Shown here piece by piece: positions 43,952 to 55,328 of a stretch of 64,000 bases of DNA. The DNA is from Deltaproteobacteria bacterium (GTDB lineage: Bacteria; Myxococcota_A; UBA796; UBA2385). The stretch is taken from assembly GCA_018401435.1 (NCBI GenBank), contig JAGYJW010000007.1, positions 161,663-225,662 of the forward strand, read 5' to 3'. Positions within the stretch are counted from its first letter, which is position 1. Each line of letters opens with the position of its first letter. The notes beneath the pieces were generated by a model that worked only from the letters and a program-made list of their open reading frames with translations, was not told the DNA's origin and did not search any database. Position numbers and translations under genes: made by a program.

Positions 43952-45409
43952 CGAGGGCCCCCGCGAGGCTGTCGAAGGTCCAGTCTCGCAGGGCCTCCAG
44001 GCTCTCTCGGCTGCGCTCCAGATCGTCGACCGCGCCCATCAAGGCCTCGGCGTCTACGGTGCTGAGCGGGGCGTTCAGGGCGCCTTCGACGGTGCGGCCC
44101 GCCTTCAGGCTGCGCTTGGCCAGCGCCCGGATGGCCTGGTCGGCGGTGTTGACGGTGGCCCGCAGGGGGCCTCCGGGCGCACCTCCAGCACCGCCAGGGC
44201 GGCGGCGGCCACCTCCACATAGGCGCGGCCGAGGGACTGCATCATCAGCCGGGCCGCCCGCAGGTGGGGCGCAGCACCGGCTCGTCCAGCAGGGGATCCT
44301 CCAAGGGAGGGACCCCGCCGGTCAGCGCCCGCAAGACCGCGTCCAAGGCGTCGATCTCGGCGTCGGCAGCGGAGGGGGCCTGCGGCTTGAGCGACGCGAG
44401 ATCGAGCCTGGGGACTTCGTTGAGCAGGGGGGCCGGCATCAGCCCCCGCAGGGCCTTGCCGCCCATGGCGCTGGGCAAGGGATGCGCCCGCCGTCGTCGT
44501 CCACCAGGCGGCCCAGGGCCTCGGTGATGATGTGGGGGCCCGCAGGCGGCCCCGCCGAGACAAGGGGCGGGCGGCGGCGACGGCTGCGGGCCAGGCCGTA
44601 TCGGCGAGGGACAGGCGCACCGCGCGATCGGTGCGCTCGCCGCCCCCTCCGCCGCTTCGGCCAGGCTGGCCAAGGCGCACATGCGCGGCGGCGCCGGCAT
44701 AGCCGCCGGCTTCGGGGCAGAGGGCGGCGCTGGCGCTGGCCACCAGGCGCCCCAGGGACCGGGCCCGGGGGCTGTCGGCGGACTGCGCCAGGAAGCGGCC
44801 GATATGGCCTGGGCGACCCAGGGGATCCGCCCCGCTGTCCACCGTCACCAGGTCTTCGGGGTGCAGGCGGCGGCGCCCCAGAAAGAGGGCCTCGGTGAGG
44901 GCTGGCTCGACCGCGCGGTAGCGGGCGTCGCCCTCCAGGGGGCCGTCCAGGGGCGTCGCGCTGCCCACCCGACGCTCCACCGCAGACAGCTCATGGGGGC
45001 GCAAGGCGTCGGGATCCTCGTCGGGGCGCTCCTCGTCAAAGAGCGCGTCCTCGTCGAAGGCCTCCTCTGCCTCTGCGGACTGGGCCTTGGCCGGCGGCCG
45101 CGGTCGGTTGGGCTGGTCGTCGGGATCGTCATCCCCCCCAAAGAGCCGCCCCACATCCCAGGGATCTCCCGCGCCGCCGCTGCCCCCGCCGCCGCCGCCG
45201 CCGCCAAAGCGCACGCCGTCCAGCTCCTGGTCTTCGGCGACCTCCTCCACCTCCACCAGCTCTTCGCCCTGCTCCTCCTCGGATTCGGGGCCCAGGCTGC
45301 CCAGCGCCGAGCTGGAGTGCCCCAGCAGATCCTGCAGGGCGAGGTTGCCCAGCTGCGGCTGCAGGGTGGTGGCCAGCTCTGGCGAGAGCTCGTAGCCATC
45401 CTCCAACAT
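43944..45409 (-). CDS. Acidic, Gly-rich protein with eCIS-like N-terminus (frameshifted)
   Basis: The protein starts at ATG 45409 with MLEDGYELSPELATTLQPQL and GNLALQDLLGHSSSALG. The GNxAxxxLL pattern is similar to GNQAV motifs of eCIS-associated proteins. It goes on through an acidic stretch (SEEEQGEELVEVEEVAEDQE), a poly-Gly run and an Asp/Pro-rich part, then a helical region (LVASASAALCPEAGGYAGAA). From about 44690 downwards at least five indels scatter the rest over three frames (GPHIITEALGRLVDDDGG, LNEVPRLDLASLKPQAP, MMQSLGRAYVEVAAAALAVL). The end is GPLRATVNTADQAIRALAKR to WTFDSLAGALDA. About 490 residues. Function unknown; a second possible eCIS cargo or adaptor. Confidence 0.5.
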
Positions 45410-45601
45410 CGTGAGATCGACTGGCGCCTGTTCGGCTCGCCTGGACCCGACCTCGTTGGCCTGATCGGTGCGTTGCCGGCGCTGTTCGTGGGAGGGCGTG
45501 GCCAGGGGGAGACCCGGTTGTCGGTGCGTCCTGACGATAGCCCGCGGCGGCCCCGGCGCGGGAGTGCGACCCCAGGCTCGGCGCGCCGGCGCTGCGCGGC
45601 A

Positions 45602-45607
45602 TACAAT
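45602..45607 (+). promoter_or_regulatory. -10-like element TACAAT
   Basis: GGCATACAATAGCC lies 27 bases before the GTG at 45634 in the 224-base spacer between divergent genes. It is the closest match to TATAAT in the window. No clear -35 box is present 16-18 bases upstream. The rest of the spacer shows no other feature. Confidence 0.4.
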
Positions 45608-45633
45608 AGCCGGGCCTCAGACCTTGCGGAATC

Positions 45634-46643
45634 GTGTCCATGGAAACCATCGGCGGCCTGCCCGAGACCGGACGCCGCCTGCGCGGCCCGGCCTCGGATC
45701 TGGTCGAGCTCGACAGCGCCAACGGGCTCAAGCACACCGCGGTCGTCTTCCACCCCGAATACCGCAACCACCACGCCATCAACGACGCCCTGTCGGTGGT
45801 GCGCGGCTTCCTGGAGTCCCCCTGGGTGACCGGGCTGGTGGAGCTGGTGGGCGACGACCCCGAAGCGGGCGCCTTCATCTACCCCACCGGCCAGATCTGG
45901 TCGGTGGCCGAGATCATCCGCATGCTCGCCGATCTGGGCGAAGACGGCGGAGTGCGCGCCGGGCTCGAGCTGATGTTCTTGGGCGGACAGATTCTGTTCG
46001 AGGCCAGTCAGACCGGCGAGGCCCAAGGCGTCTACAGCCATGGCGGGCTCACGCCCTGGCGCCTGGTGCTGCGCAAGGACGGCCAGGTCGAGATCATCGG
46101 CTATGCCCTCCCCCAGGTCGAGATCCTGCTCTTTCACGAGGACAGCAGCCAGATCCCCCGCGAGGACAGCTTTCGGTACTGCCCGCCCGAACGCATCGCC
46201 GGGCAGCCCGAAGACCTCAGCAGCGACCTCTTTGCGCTGGCCCTCTGCGCATTCGAGCTGATGACCGGTAAGCCGGTCTATGACGGGCTGGTCAACGACA
46301 TCCGCCAGCAGGCCGCCCGGGGTGAATGCTCGCGCCGCCTCTTCCGCTTCCGCGAGCGCCTGCCCCAGTCGGTGCGCGATCTGCTCAGCCAGGCCATGCG
46401 CCCGGATCGCGCAGATCGCTTCGCGACGGGGGAGGACTTCCTGGACGCGGTGCGGCGGGTCCTGTCCAGCCCCGACGCGGTGGGCATGCCCCTCTCCGAC
46501 CTGATGCGCCGGATCTCCACCCAGCAGGGGCGCACCGCCAGCCGGCCCGAGAGCGCCTCCACCATGATGGGCAGCCCGGAAGAATTCCGGAAGATGCTGG
46601 GCGATGAGGACGACGGCAGCGACGCGGGCAAGGGGGCCAAGGC

Positions 46644-46647
<4 letters not shown>
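45634..46647 (+). CDS. Kinase-fold pseudokinase
   Basis: The 337-residue protein (GTG 45634; ATG 45640 is an alternative) has the shape of a Ser/Thr kinase domain but has lost its catalytic residues. There is no glycine loop. The VAIK lysine position reads HTAVVFHPEY, the HRD-loop reads HGGLTPWRLVLRKDG, and the DFG position reads EIIGYALPQ. The later lobe is well kept: FRYCPPERIAGQPEDLSSDL, FALALCAFELMTGKPVYDG, and PDRADRFATGEDFLDAVRRV. It would bind partners rather than transfer phosphate. The tail (RTASRPESASTMMGSPEEF) has Ser/Thr sites that other kinases could modify. It leads an operon with the tandem ubiquitin-like and FHA-SLT genes. Confidence 0.85.
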
Positions 46648-48160
<1,513 letters not shown>

Positions 48161-48164
<4 letters not shown>

Positions 48165-49798
48165 GCCAGGAGCGTTGGGATGTGGTGCTCCGCTTCACCT
48201 CGGGGCCGCTGTCCTACCAGGGCGACCTGGTGGTGCGGGGGCCGGTGGTGCGCATGGGTGCCAGCCCCGGGCCCGGCGGCCTCAGCCTGGATGGCTACCG
48301 CGGCGTCGATGACCGCCAGGCCGTGATCAGCGCCTATGACGGCGGCACCGTTGCCATCGCGCCGGTGGGCACCAACCAGGTGCGCGTGGCCAGCCACGAG
48401 CATGTCGACTGGCGAGAGCTGCAGGTCTTGCGGGGCCCGGTCTACCTGTCGCCCGGCGACGCCTTTCACCTGGGGCCGCCCGGTCGCGGCGTCACGGCCA
48501 TCTTTGTCGAGGCCCGGCGCCTGGGCGTGTGGGAGCAGAACCGCATCCTGTCCGAGGCCGCCGACGCCCGCCCCGACCAGCAGGGCAGCCAGGTCGAGGC
48601 CCTGGACACGGCCAAGGGGCGGCCCGCCTGGTTCATCCCCAGCGTGGTGGTGACCGGCCTCTTCTTTGCCGGGGCCATCTTGCTCTCGGTGCTGCCCAGC
48701 ATCCGCAAGCCCGTTCCCAAGCTGGGCCCCCAGGACCAGGGCGAGATCTACTACCAGCGGGCCGACGTGGCCGCGGTGGCCGAACTTCCCCCCGAATTCC
48801 GCGAGGGGCTCAACGAGGCCTTCCGGGACTTCATCATGGCCCCCAACGCCGAGGCCGCCCGGTGGGAGCGCCTGGCCGGCGAGCCCGACAGCTGGGACCC
48901 CAAGTTCTTCGCCTATGTCACCCGCTCGGTCACCCTGCACGCCAACGCCTGGAACTTCTGGAACCGCCTGGAGCTGATCAAGGACGACTACGCCTTTGTG
49001 GTCGAGAAGCTGCGCGCGGCCAGGCTGCCCGAGGTCTTCGCCGCCATCCCCTACCAAGAGAGCCAATACAACGGCGATCGCCAGAGCTATGCCTGCGCCA
49101 TGGGCTGGTGGCAGTTCATGCCCGAGACGGCCAACCGGGTCGGCATCGAGGTGCGGGACTGCAAGCTGGCCAACTCCGAATACAAGTGGACCCCCACCCG
49201 CATGATCACCCCCAAGGGGGTCATCAAGAACGCCGAGTATATCGACCGTCGGGCCGATGGGGGCTTCCGCTGCCGCATCCAGGGCTGCGAAGTGGACGAG
49301 CGCAAGCAGCTGGCCGCGTCCACCGACGGGGCGGTCACCTTGCTGCGCGAGACCTGGGACGATCCCGAGCTGGCCGAGTCCGGGGCCCTGGTGCAGATCA
49401 CCATCCTCGCCCACAACGCCGGCTATGACGACGGTCGCTACGAGGAGCGCGAAGAGAAGGCCACCAACCTGCTGCCGGCCTACCGCCGCCACATCAAGAA
49501 GGCCGCGGTGGACCGCGATGCCAACTTCTATGGCAGCAACATCACCTGCGAGGGCAGCGAGTGGGCAGACCCCAACCTCACCAACAAGCTCTGCGGCGGG
49601 GTCCTGCCCAACCAGACCCAACATTACGCCTATAGCATCGTGGCGCAGCACATCCTGGCGGTATGTTACTACGCCCAGAACTATGGCACGACGCCGCCTT
49701 TCGACAAGTGGCGCCAATATGTCCGATCGGGGGGCTACTGCACCCGCATCAATGTGCCCTCGCGTGAGAAGGCCATCGCCCGCGGAGGTCGCGGATGA
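48161..49798 (+). CDS. FHA-like/TM/lytic transglycosylase (SLT) fusion protein
   Basis: This 545-residue protein has three parts. Residues about 8-118 form an FHA-like beta sandwich (GDLVVRGPVVRMGASPGPGG, then YLSPGDAFHLGPPGRG); the Ser-x-x-His site reads VDDRQAVI, so phosphopeptide binding may be altered. A single membrane span lies at about 158-180. The periplasmic part contains an SLT-type lytic transglycosylase around 285-480 with catalytic Glu300 in AAIPYQESQYNGD, followed by ACAMGWWQFMPETANRVGIE and ITILAHNAGYDDGRYEEREE. It would cleave peptidoglycan glycan strands under control from the cytoplasm. It overlaps both neighbours by ATGA, so the three genes are one translational unit. This architecture is rare. 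Confidence 0.9.
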
Positions 49799-50538
49799 GC
49801 CTGCGCCCGGTCGTCGCCATCGCGGTCATGCTGCTGCTGCTCGCCGCCAACCTCTTCCTGGTCTACCAGGAGCTGACCCCCGACGAGTCGGGGCAGAACC
49901 GCATCGCGCCGGCCGAACGCCAGATCCGCCACAGCACGGCGCGCACCGACCCCCTCTTCGACATGCGCTTCACCAAGACCGATCGCGAGAGCAACCTCAA
50001 GCGCATGGGGCTTCCGCCCACCCTGGTGAATGCCACCCTCAAGGCGCTGGTATCCTTGGAGGATCGCCATGGCAGCCGTCTGCAGGTGGCCATGGACAGC
50101 GCCGAGGACCCCCAAGAGCTGGCCACGGCCCTGTGTGGCAAGAGCAGCGATCTGCGGCCCCGCTATGGCGCCTTGCGCTTCCTGGTGGAGGAGGATCGCG
50201 GCACGCGCCGGCCCGTGGACCTGCAGCGGGTGACCCTGCTGCGCCGCCAGGAGTGGAGCCGCGCCGATCTCATCGCCTCGGTCTACGAGGGGCTGGAGCT
50301 GGCGGACGACCGCCGCGAGGATGCGCCGCTGATGGGCATCGCCGCCATCCTGCTGGGCAAAGAGGCCGAGGCGGTGGACAGCGTGAAGCCCTGGGACCGC
50401 GCGCCCATGGGCACCTGGAGCTGGGATGTGGTGGTCAAGGAGAACCCCGGCATTGACTCCCGAATCGTCGACTATTTCGCGCTGATGCACCTCTCTGCAG
50501 AGCTGGCCCAGTCCGAAGGCGGCCTCTGCGGAGACTGA
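49795..50538 (+). CDS. Membrane-anchored periplasmic protein of unknown function
   Basis: The 247-residue protein has an N-terminal anchor (VVAIAVMLLLLAANLFLVYQ, about residues 6-25) and a mainly helical periplasmic part (RMGLPPTLVNATLKALVSLE, RREDAPLMGIAAILLGKEAE). It overlaps the stop of the transglycosylase fusion (ATGA) and is probably its partner or regulator. No domain is recognised. A short tandem repeat GGCCAAGGGG (two copies, about 50545-50566) follows the gene. Confidence 0.7.
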   Translation: MSLRPVVAIAVMLLLLAANLFLVYQELTPDESGQNRIAPAERQIRHSTARTDPLFDMRFTKTDRESNLKRMGLPPTLVNATLKALVSLEDRHGSRLQVAMDSAEDPQELATALCGKSSDLRPRYGALRFLVEEDRGTRRPVDLQRVTLLRRQEWSRADLIASVYEGLELADDRREDAPLMGIAAILLGKEAEAVDSVKPWDRAPMGTWSWDVVVKENPGIDSRIVDYFALMHLSAELAQSEGGLCGD

Positions 50539-50597
50539 AAGGCGGGCCAAGGGGGGCCAAGGGGGGCCTGTCGGGGTCGCCGGAGCCCTGCACGGGA

Positions 50598-50603
50598 TAT
50601 AGT
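50598..50603 (+). promoter_or_regulatory. -10-like element TATAGT
   Basis: GGGATATAGTGGCGCC lies 33 bases before the kinase ATG at 50636 in a 97-base spacer. It fits the TANNNT pattern of this window. No -35 hexamer is recognised. Confidence 0.4.
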
Positions 50604-50635
50604 GGCGCCTCACTTTCTCGGAGTCTGTTCCCCCG

Positions 50636-52943
50636 ATGGAGCCACGCCGCAGCTTTCGCTTCTTGAAGGAGCTGTCGGAGGGCGCCTTCGGCAAGGTGTA
50701 CCTCGCCGAGATGGTGACGGGGGAGAACTTCAAGAGCGTGGTGGCCATCAAGCTTCTGCACGGGAAGTGGGCCGACCACGAAGAGATCGCCCAGCGCTCT
50801 CGCGACGAGGCCCGCGTGTTGGGCCTGCTGCACCACCGCAACATCATCCGCGTGGAGGACCTCAGCTCCATCAACGGCCAGTGCGCCATCATCATGGAGT
50901 ATCTGGACGGGGTGGACCTCAAGAACCTGGTGAACCACACCAAGGAGCAGGGCAACATCATCCCGCGGCAGGTGATCTTCGATGTGGGCGCACAGATCGC
51001 CAGCGCCCTGGAGGCCGCCTACCACCACAAGCCCCTGCAGGGGGGCGAGCCCCTGGCGCTGATTCACCGGGACATCAAGCCCAGCAACGTGATGGTGACC
51101 CGGGCCGGCGAGGTCAAGGTGCTGGACTTCGGCACCGCCCAGGCCGTCTTTGACCACCGCGAGGCCAAGACCCAGGCCCTGGCCTTCGGATCGGCCGCCT
51201 ATATGGCCCCCGAACGCCTGGCCGGCGACCCCGACAACCCCTCGGGCGATGTCTTCTCCTTGGGCGTGACCCTCTACGAGATGCTGGCCCTGCAGAGCTA
51301 CGGCAAGATCCACCTGCGCCCCGAAAAATACGAGGCCAAGCTCGACAAGCGCATGGAGGAGCTGGATCTCTCCGATCTCGACCCCCAGCGCGCCGAGCAG
51401 GTGCTGGCCACCTTGCGCCTGATGCTGGCCTATGACCCCGAAGCCCGGCCCACGACCTCGCAGGTGGTCGATCTGCTCGAGGCCCTGGCCGAGACCATCC
51501 ACGACGGGTCCATGCGCCGCTTCTGCCGCGAGGTGGTCTCGCCCTTGCGGGACCAGCTCGAGCCCGACCAGGACCCCCACGACCCGCTCACCGGCAGCAC
51601 CCTCTTCGAGGATGTCTCCGCCTTCAATTCCGGCGCCACCAGCACCGGGTCTGGGGGGGGCGAAGGGGTCGAGATCGCGGGATCCAGCCACACCTGGATC
51701 GGCGAAGAGCACGACCCCGGGCAGCAGTCCGGTCCACGCCTGACCCCGGTGGCCGAGGCCTCGGGGGCGACTCCGGCGGGTGGCGCTGCCGTCAAGCTAT
51801 CCGACAGCGGCATCCGGCCGGGCCCGGCCTTGCAGATGCCGGTGGGCCCCTCCTTCTCGATGGATCCCGGGCGTCCGCTTGTCGAAGAAGCGCCCCAGCA
51901 GCCTGTTGTAGAAGAGGCGCCGGCGCCCGCCGCCTTCAGCGCCCATGTCGAGCGGTCGGCCAGCGGCGTCGAGATCTCGGTGGAGGACGAGGAGGACCCG
52001 GCCTCGGATGCAGAGGACCCCGCCGACCAGGAGGACGATCCCACCGCCATGGCGGCGCCCTCGGAGGCCCGCGCCCGGCCGGCCTTCCAGCTGGGTGCCG
52101 CGGCCGCGCCATCTCCTGCGCTGTCCCCCGCCGACCCCTTCGCCGGGCCGCAGGATCCCAGCGACGTGGTGATCGAGCCCATCCGGCCTCCCAGCCGCCC
52201 CCCGCCCGCCCACGCCGCAATCTGCGCCCAGCCCGCCCCGCCCGAGGGCCTGGACCTGTTCACGGCGCCCACCGTCTACCATGTGCCTCGGGACGAGGAC
52301 GACATCTACAACGAGTACGAGGGCGGCGCGGCCGAGCCGGCGCCGGCTCCTGCCCCGGCTCCTGCCCCGCCCCGGCTCCTGCCCCGGCCCCGGCTCCCGC
52401 AGCCGTCCCAGCGCCCGCCCCAGCACCCAGCCCCGCCGCAGCCGCCGCCAGGGCCCGGCCTGCGCCCGCCCCCAAGAAGAGCGGCGGGGGCGGCCTCAAG
52501 ATCGTCGGCGCCCTGCTCTTCCTGGCGGTGCTGGGCGGCGGCGGCTCTATGGGGCCAAGGTGCTCGGGGTCTTCGGGGGCGCCAAGCCGCCCGAGGCCAG
52601 CACCGACAACGACCCTGTCGAGGGCGTCGAAGACCTGCTGGGCCCCGGCCGCATCGAATTGGCCCCAGCCGGCGCCGGGCGCGGCAGCCTGGTGCTGCGG
52701 GTCGAGCCCGAAGGGGCCGCCACCGTGCAGATCCTCAGCCCCACCTCCGACGACCGGTGGACCTGGAATGGCAAAGGCGAATTCGAGCTTGCGGGCTTGG
52801 AGGTCGGCACCTACCGCACCAAGGTCACCCCGGTGAAGGGCCGCGCCGAACGCGGCGTCATCGAGGTCAAGGACGGCCAGCGTTGCAGCCTCACCGCCGA
52901 CGCCCTCAAGGGTGGTGAATGGGGCGCTGCAAGCTGTGAATGA
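50636..52943 (+). CDS. Membrane Ser/Thr protein kinase with PEGA-like exported end (frameshifted linker)
   Basis: The kinase domain (about 8-290) is complete: glycine loop SEGAFGKVYLA, VAIKLL (Lys39), LIHRDIKPSNVMV (Asp146), VLDFGTA (Asp164), and AYMAPERLAG. A long acidic, Pro-rich linker follows (VSVEDEEDPASDAED is read as EISVEDEEDPASDAEDPADQ). The frame changes near 52380, 52470 and 52540 around Pro-Ala repeats. Read through, there is a membrane span (LKIVGALLFLAVLGGGGS) and a C-terminal beta domain like PEGA (VEPEGAATVQILSPTSDDRW, LAGLEVGTYRTKVTPVKG). It should be active, with a sensor outside the membrane. It is the likely writer for the FHA proteins nearby. Confidence 0.88.
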
Positions 52944-52985
52944 GCGCGCTGCGCTTGTTTTCGCTTATTTCGCCCGGTGGCTGAC

Positions 52986-54050
52986 CTAACGCGGCGCCAG
53001 CTCCACCAGCAGGGCGCGGCGCCGGTGGGCCGCCAGGGTCAGCACCTGGGCGTCGAGGGGCGTCCAGGCCTCGCCATGCCAGCTGCGGTCCAGGGCGTGC
53101 AGGCCCGGCAAGGGCAGGGGACCGACCTGGGCGGGCCAGGTCGCGGGCACCTCCACCTCTTCCAGGCTGGCGCCCGCGAGGTGGCCGGCCACCTGGCGAA
53201 AGCTCGCGGGCACGCCAAAGTCGCCCACCGCCACCACCCGCCGGGGGCCCAGGGCCCGGGCCAGGGCGGCCACATGGCGCGCACCCAGGAGCAGGCGCCG
53301 GGGCCAGCCGGTCCAGGCGGCTGCGGGGCCCGGGCGGTCCAGTTGCAGGGCCAGCAGGGGCAAGACGCCCACCTGCTCGACCTCGGGGAAGGACAGCACC
53401 ACCCGGGCGGCGCCGCCTTCGTGGGCCGGCAGGGGCATCTCCCAGATGTCTTCGCGGCCGCCACAATATTGGAAGGCGCCGCGCACGATCAACGCGGTGG
53501 CGGGCGCGCCATTCCGGCCGGGCAGCAGCTTGCTCTCACCCGACAGGCGCTCCGCGAGCCGGTCTGCGCTCTCCCCGTGGACCAGCCCGTTGAGCACGAT
53601 GACATCGGGCCGGGCCCGCAGCAGGCTGGCCTCGTCGCTGGGGCTGATCGCCTCGCCCCCCAGGGTCCACGACAAGACGCGCACCGAGGCCCGGGGGCGC
53701 TCCAGCAGGTTGGCGCAGTCCCGCAGGCGCGCGGACCAGTCGGCCTCGACATCGGTGACGGGCAGGGGCTCGGCGGGCAGGTGCAAGGCCAGGGTGCCCA
53801 GCGAACAGCCCAGCAGCAGCGCGAGGCCCTCCATGCGGTGGCCGTCAGAGAGCTGGGCCAGCACCCCATAGAGGGCGAGACAGATCAGCAGGGGCTCGGC
53901 CCAGAGCAGGGCGGCGCCGGCCAGGCTGCGCTCGCCCACCACCGCCACGGCCAGCCCCACCACGATGGGGACCAGCAGCAGCAGGGCCGTCAGGATCAGG
54001 CGATGGCGGGGATCGGGCGGATGCACGGGGCCGCGTAGCCTGCTGGACAC
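52986..54050 (-). CDS. Membrane protein with endonuclease/exonuclease/phosphatase (EEP) fold
   Basis: The 354-residue protein has three N-terminal membrane spans (about 18-38, 44-62 and 73-92) and then a periplasmic or cytoplasmic domain that resembles the EEP family (VRVLSWTLGGEAISPSDEAS, RPDVIVLNGL, VVAVGDFGVPASFRQVAGHL, LHALDRSWHG). In active members the GDF motif is GDFN and the last motif contains an Asp-His pair; here Asn is replaced by Gly and the end reads LDRSW, so activity may be lost. The gene is convergent with the kinase and starts downstream of a repeat array at 54180-54214. Confidence 0.65.
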   Translation of the reverse strand: MSSRLRGPVHPPDPRHRLILTALLLLVPIVVGLAVAVVGERSLAGAALLWAEPLLICLALYGVLAQLSDGHRMEGLALLLGCSLGTLALHLPAEPLPVTDVEADWSARLRDCANLLERPRASVRVLSWTLGGEAISPSDEASLLRARPDVIVLNGLVHGESADRLAERLSGESKLLPGRNGAPATALIVRGAFQYCGGREDIWEMPLPAHEGGAARVVLSFPEVEQVGVLPLLALQLDRPGPAAAWTGWPRRLLLGARHVAALARALGPRRVVAVGDFGVPASFRQVAGHLAGASLEEVEVPATWPAQVGPLPLPGLHALDRSWHGEAWTPLDAQVLTLAAHRRRALLVELAPR

Positions 54051-54179
54051 GGGGATACCGCCCCTCGAATGCTGCCGCTCGCCCGCCTGTGGGGGACTGG
54101 CCAGCCCACCGACACTCTCTCCGCATCATTCGGTTCCGGGCACCGTTTGGCGTCGGTGGGCATGGCAGCGAGATGAGAA

Positions 54180-54214
54180 TGTCACCAGATGTCGCGATTG
54201 TCACGACATGTCAC
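54180..54214. promoter_or_regulatory. Four direct repeats TGTC(A/G)C spaced one helical turn
   Basis: TGTCAC (54180), TGTCGC (54190), TGTCAC (54199) and TGTCAC (54209) follow each other at 9-10 base intervals in the 170-base spacer upstream of the EEP gene. Regular phasing suggests cooperative binding of a regulator to one face of the DNA. The rest of the spacer shows no gene. The regulator is unknown. Confidence 0.45.
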
Positions 54215-54220
54215 GGAAAC

Positions 54221-55328
54221 TCAGCTCTCCGCGGGAGATGGCGCGGTCGGCGCGAAGCCAGGACGGGGGGATTCCTCGCCCAGAAGGCCGATAGCGAGGC
54301 CCATCACCGAGGGCAACCGCTTCAGGACCGGCACCAGCGCCCGGCGCAGCAGCGGCGGCCGGCTGAGGGCCAGCAGGCCCGCGGTCATCCACAGGTAGCG
54401 GCGCGCGAGGCGATCCCAGGCCCGGGGTAGCGCTCGGGCTGCCCGGCCAGCAGGGCCGTGACGGCGGCCTCTGCCGCGTCGAATCCCAGGCGCAGGCCCT
54501 CGCCGGTGAGGGGATCGAGGTAGCCCGCCGCATTCCCACCAGCAGCACCCGCCCCAGCCTCGGGGCGCGCACCCGGCGCTCAAAGGGGCCGGCCCCGGCG
54601 ACCGCGCTGTCCACCGGCGCGTCCCCAAGCCAGTCCTGCAACTCGGGAAAGGACGCCAGCAGCGCATCGTAGACGGATCCACCCTGGGGGCTCGGGCCCT
54701 GGCCCTGGCGCATCAAGAAGGCCAGACCCACCCGGTCCGGCCCCACCGGCGTGATGTAGGCCTCGGCCAGGGGGCTCCAGTGCACCTCCACAAAGGGGGC
54801 GCGGGGCGGCACCCGGAAGTGCCGGCGCAGGCCCACCCGGGCAGGGCGGCGCGGGGGCAGGTCCAGGCCCAGGGCCGCGCGCACCGGCGATCGCAGGCCG
54901 TCGGCCGCCACGAGGTAGGGGGCCCGCAGGCCCGCGGCGCGCACCCCGTCGGCATCCTGCTGCACGTCGCCCACCCGATCCTGCACCGTCTCGACGCCCA
55001 AGGCATGGGCCCGCGCCCGCAGGGCGGCGTGCAGGTCCAGGCGCCGCAGGCCCAGGCCCTGTCCGCGGGAAAAGCGCCCCTCGGCCATGCAGCTGCCCCA
55101 GAAGTAGCGCACCCCGATGAAGGGGTGGCCGCCTTGTGGCGGCAGCCCCAGGCGCCCCAGGGCGGCCACGGCGGCAGGCATCAGGCCCTCCCCGCAGGCC
55201 TTGTCGATGATCCCGGGCTTGGGCTCGATCACGGTGACGCGCATGCCGGCCTGCGCCGCCAGGATGGCGGGGGCCAGGCCGCTGGGCCCGCCGCCCGCCA
55301 CCAGCAGGTCCCGGTCAGCCCCCGGCAC
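54221..55328 (-). CDS. FAD-dependent oxidoreductase, geranylgeranyl reductase/monooxygenase-like (frameshifted)
   Basis: The start at 55328 overlaps the acyl-AMP ligase gene by 14 bases. The FAD motif is DLLVAGGGPSGLAPAILAAQ, with the conserved ACGEGLMPAAVAALGRLG and the later GNAAGYLDPLTGEGLRLGFD. The frame changes near 54535 and 54425, so the C-terminus is read as RYLWMTAGLLALSRPPLLRR up to the stop at 54221. Family members oxidise or reduce lipid and aromatic substrates. Last in the type III PKS operon, it could be the monooxygenase that turns resorcinolic lipids into quinones, as in the srs cluster; that is an inference. Confidence 0.8.

Noticed and set aside
42877-44220. Minus-strand extension of the FG-GAP gene to give a 1012-residue protein
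   Set aside because: The upstream part is out of frame with the TPR-like gene that occupies it, and a lipoprotein signal peptide starts at 42876.
50542-50570. Terminator at the GGCCAAGGGG tandem repeat
   Set aside because: The repeat is direct rather than inverted, and there is no T-tract.
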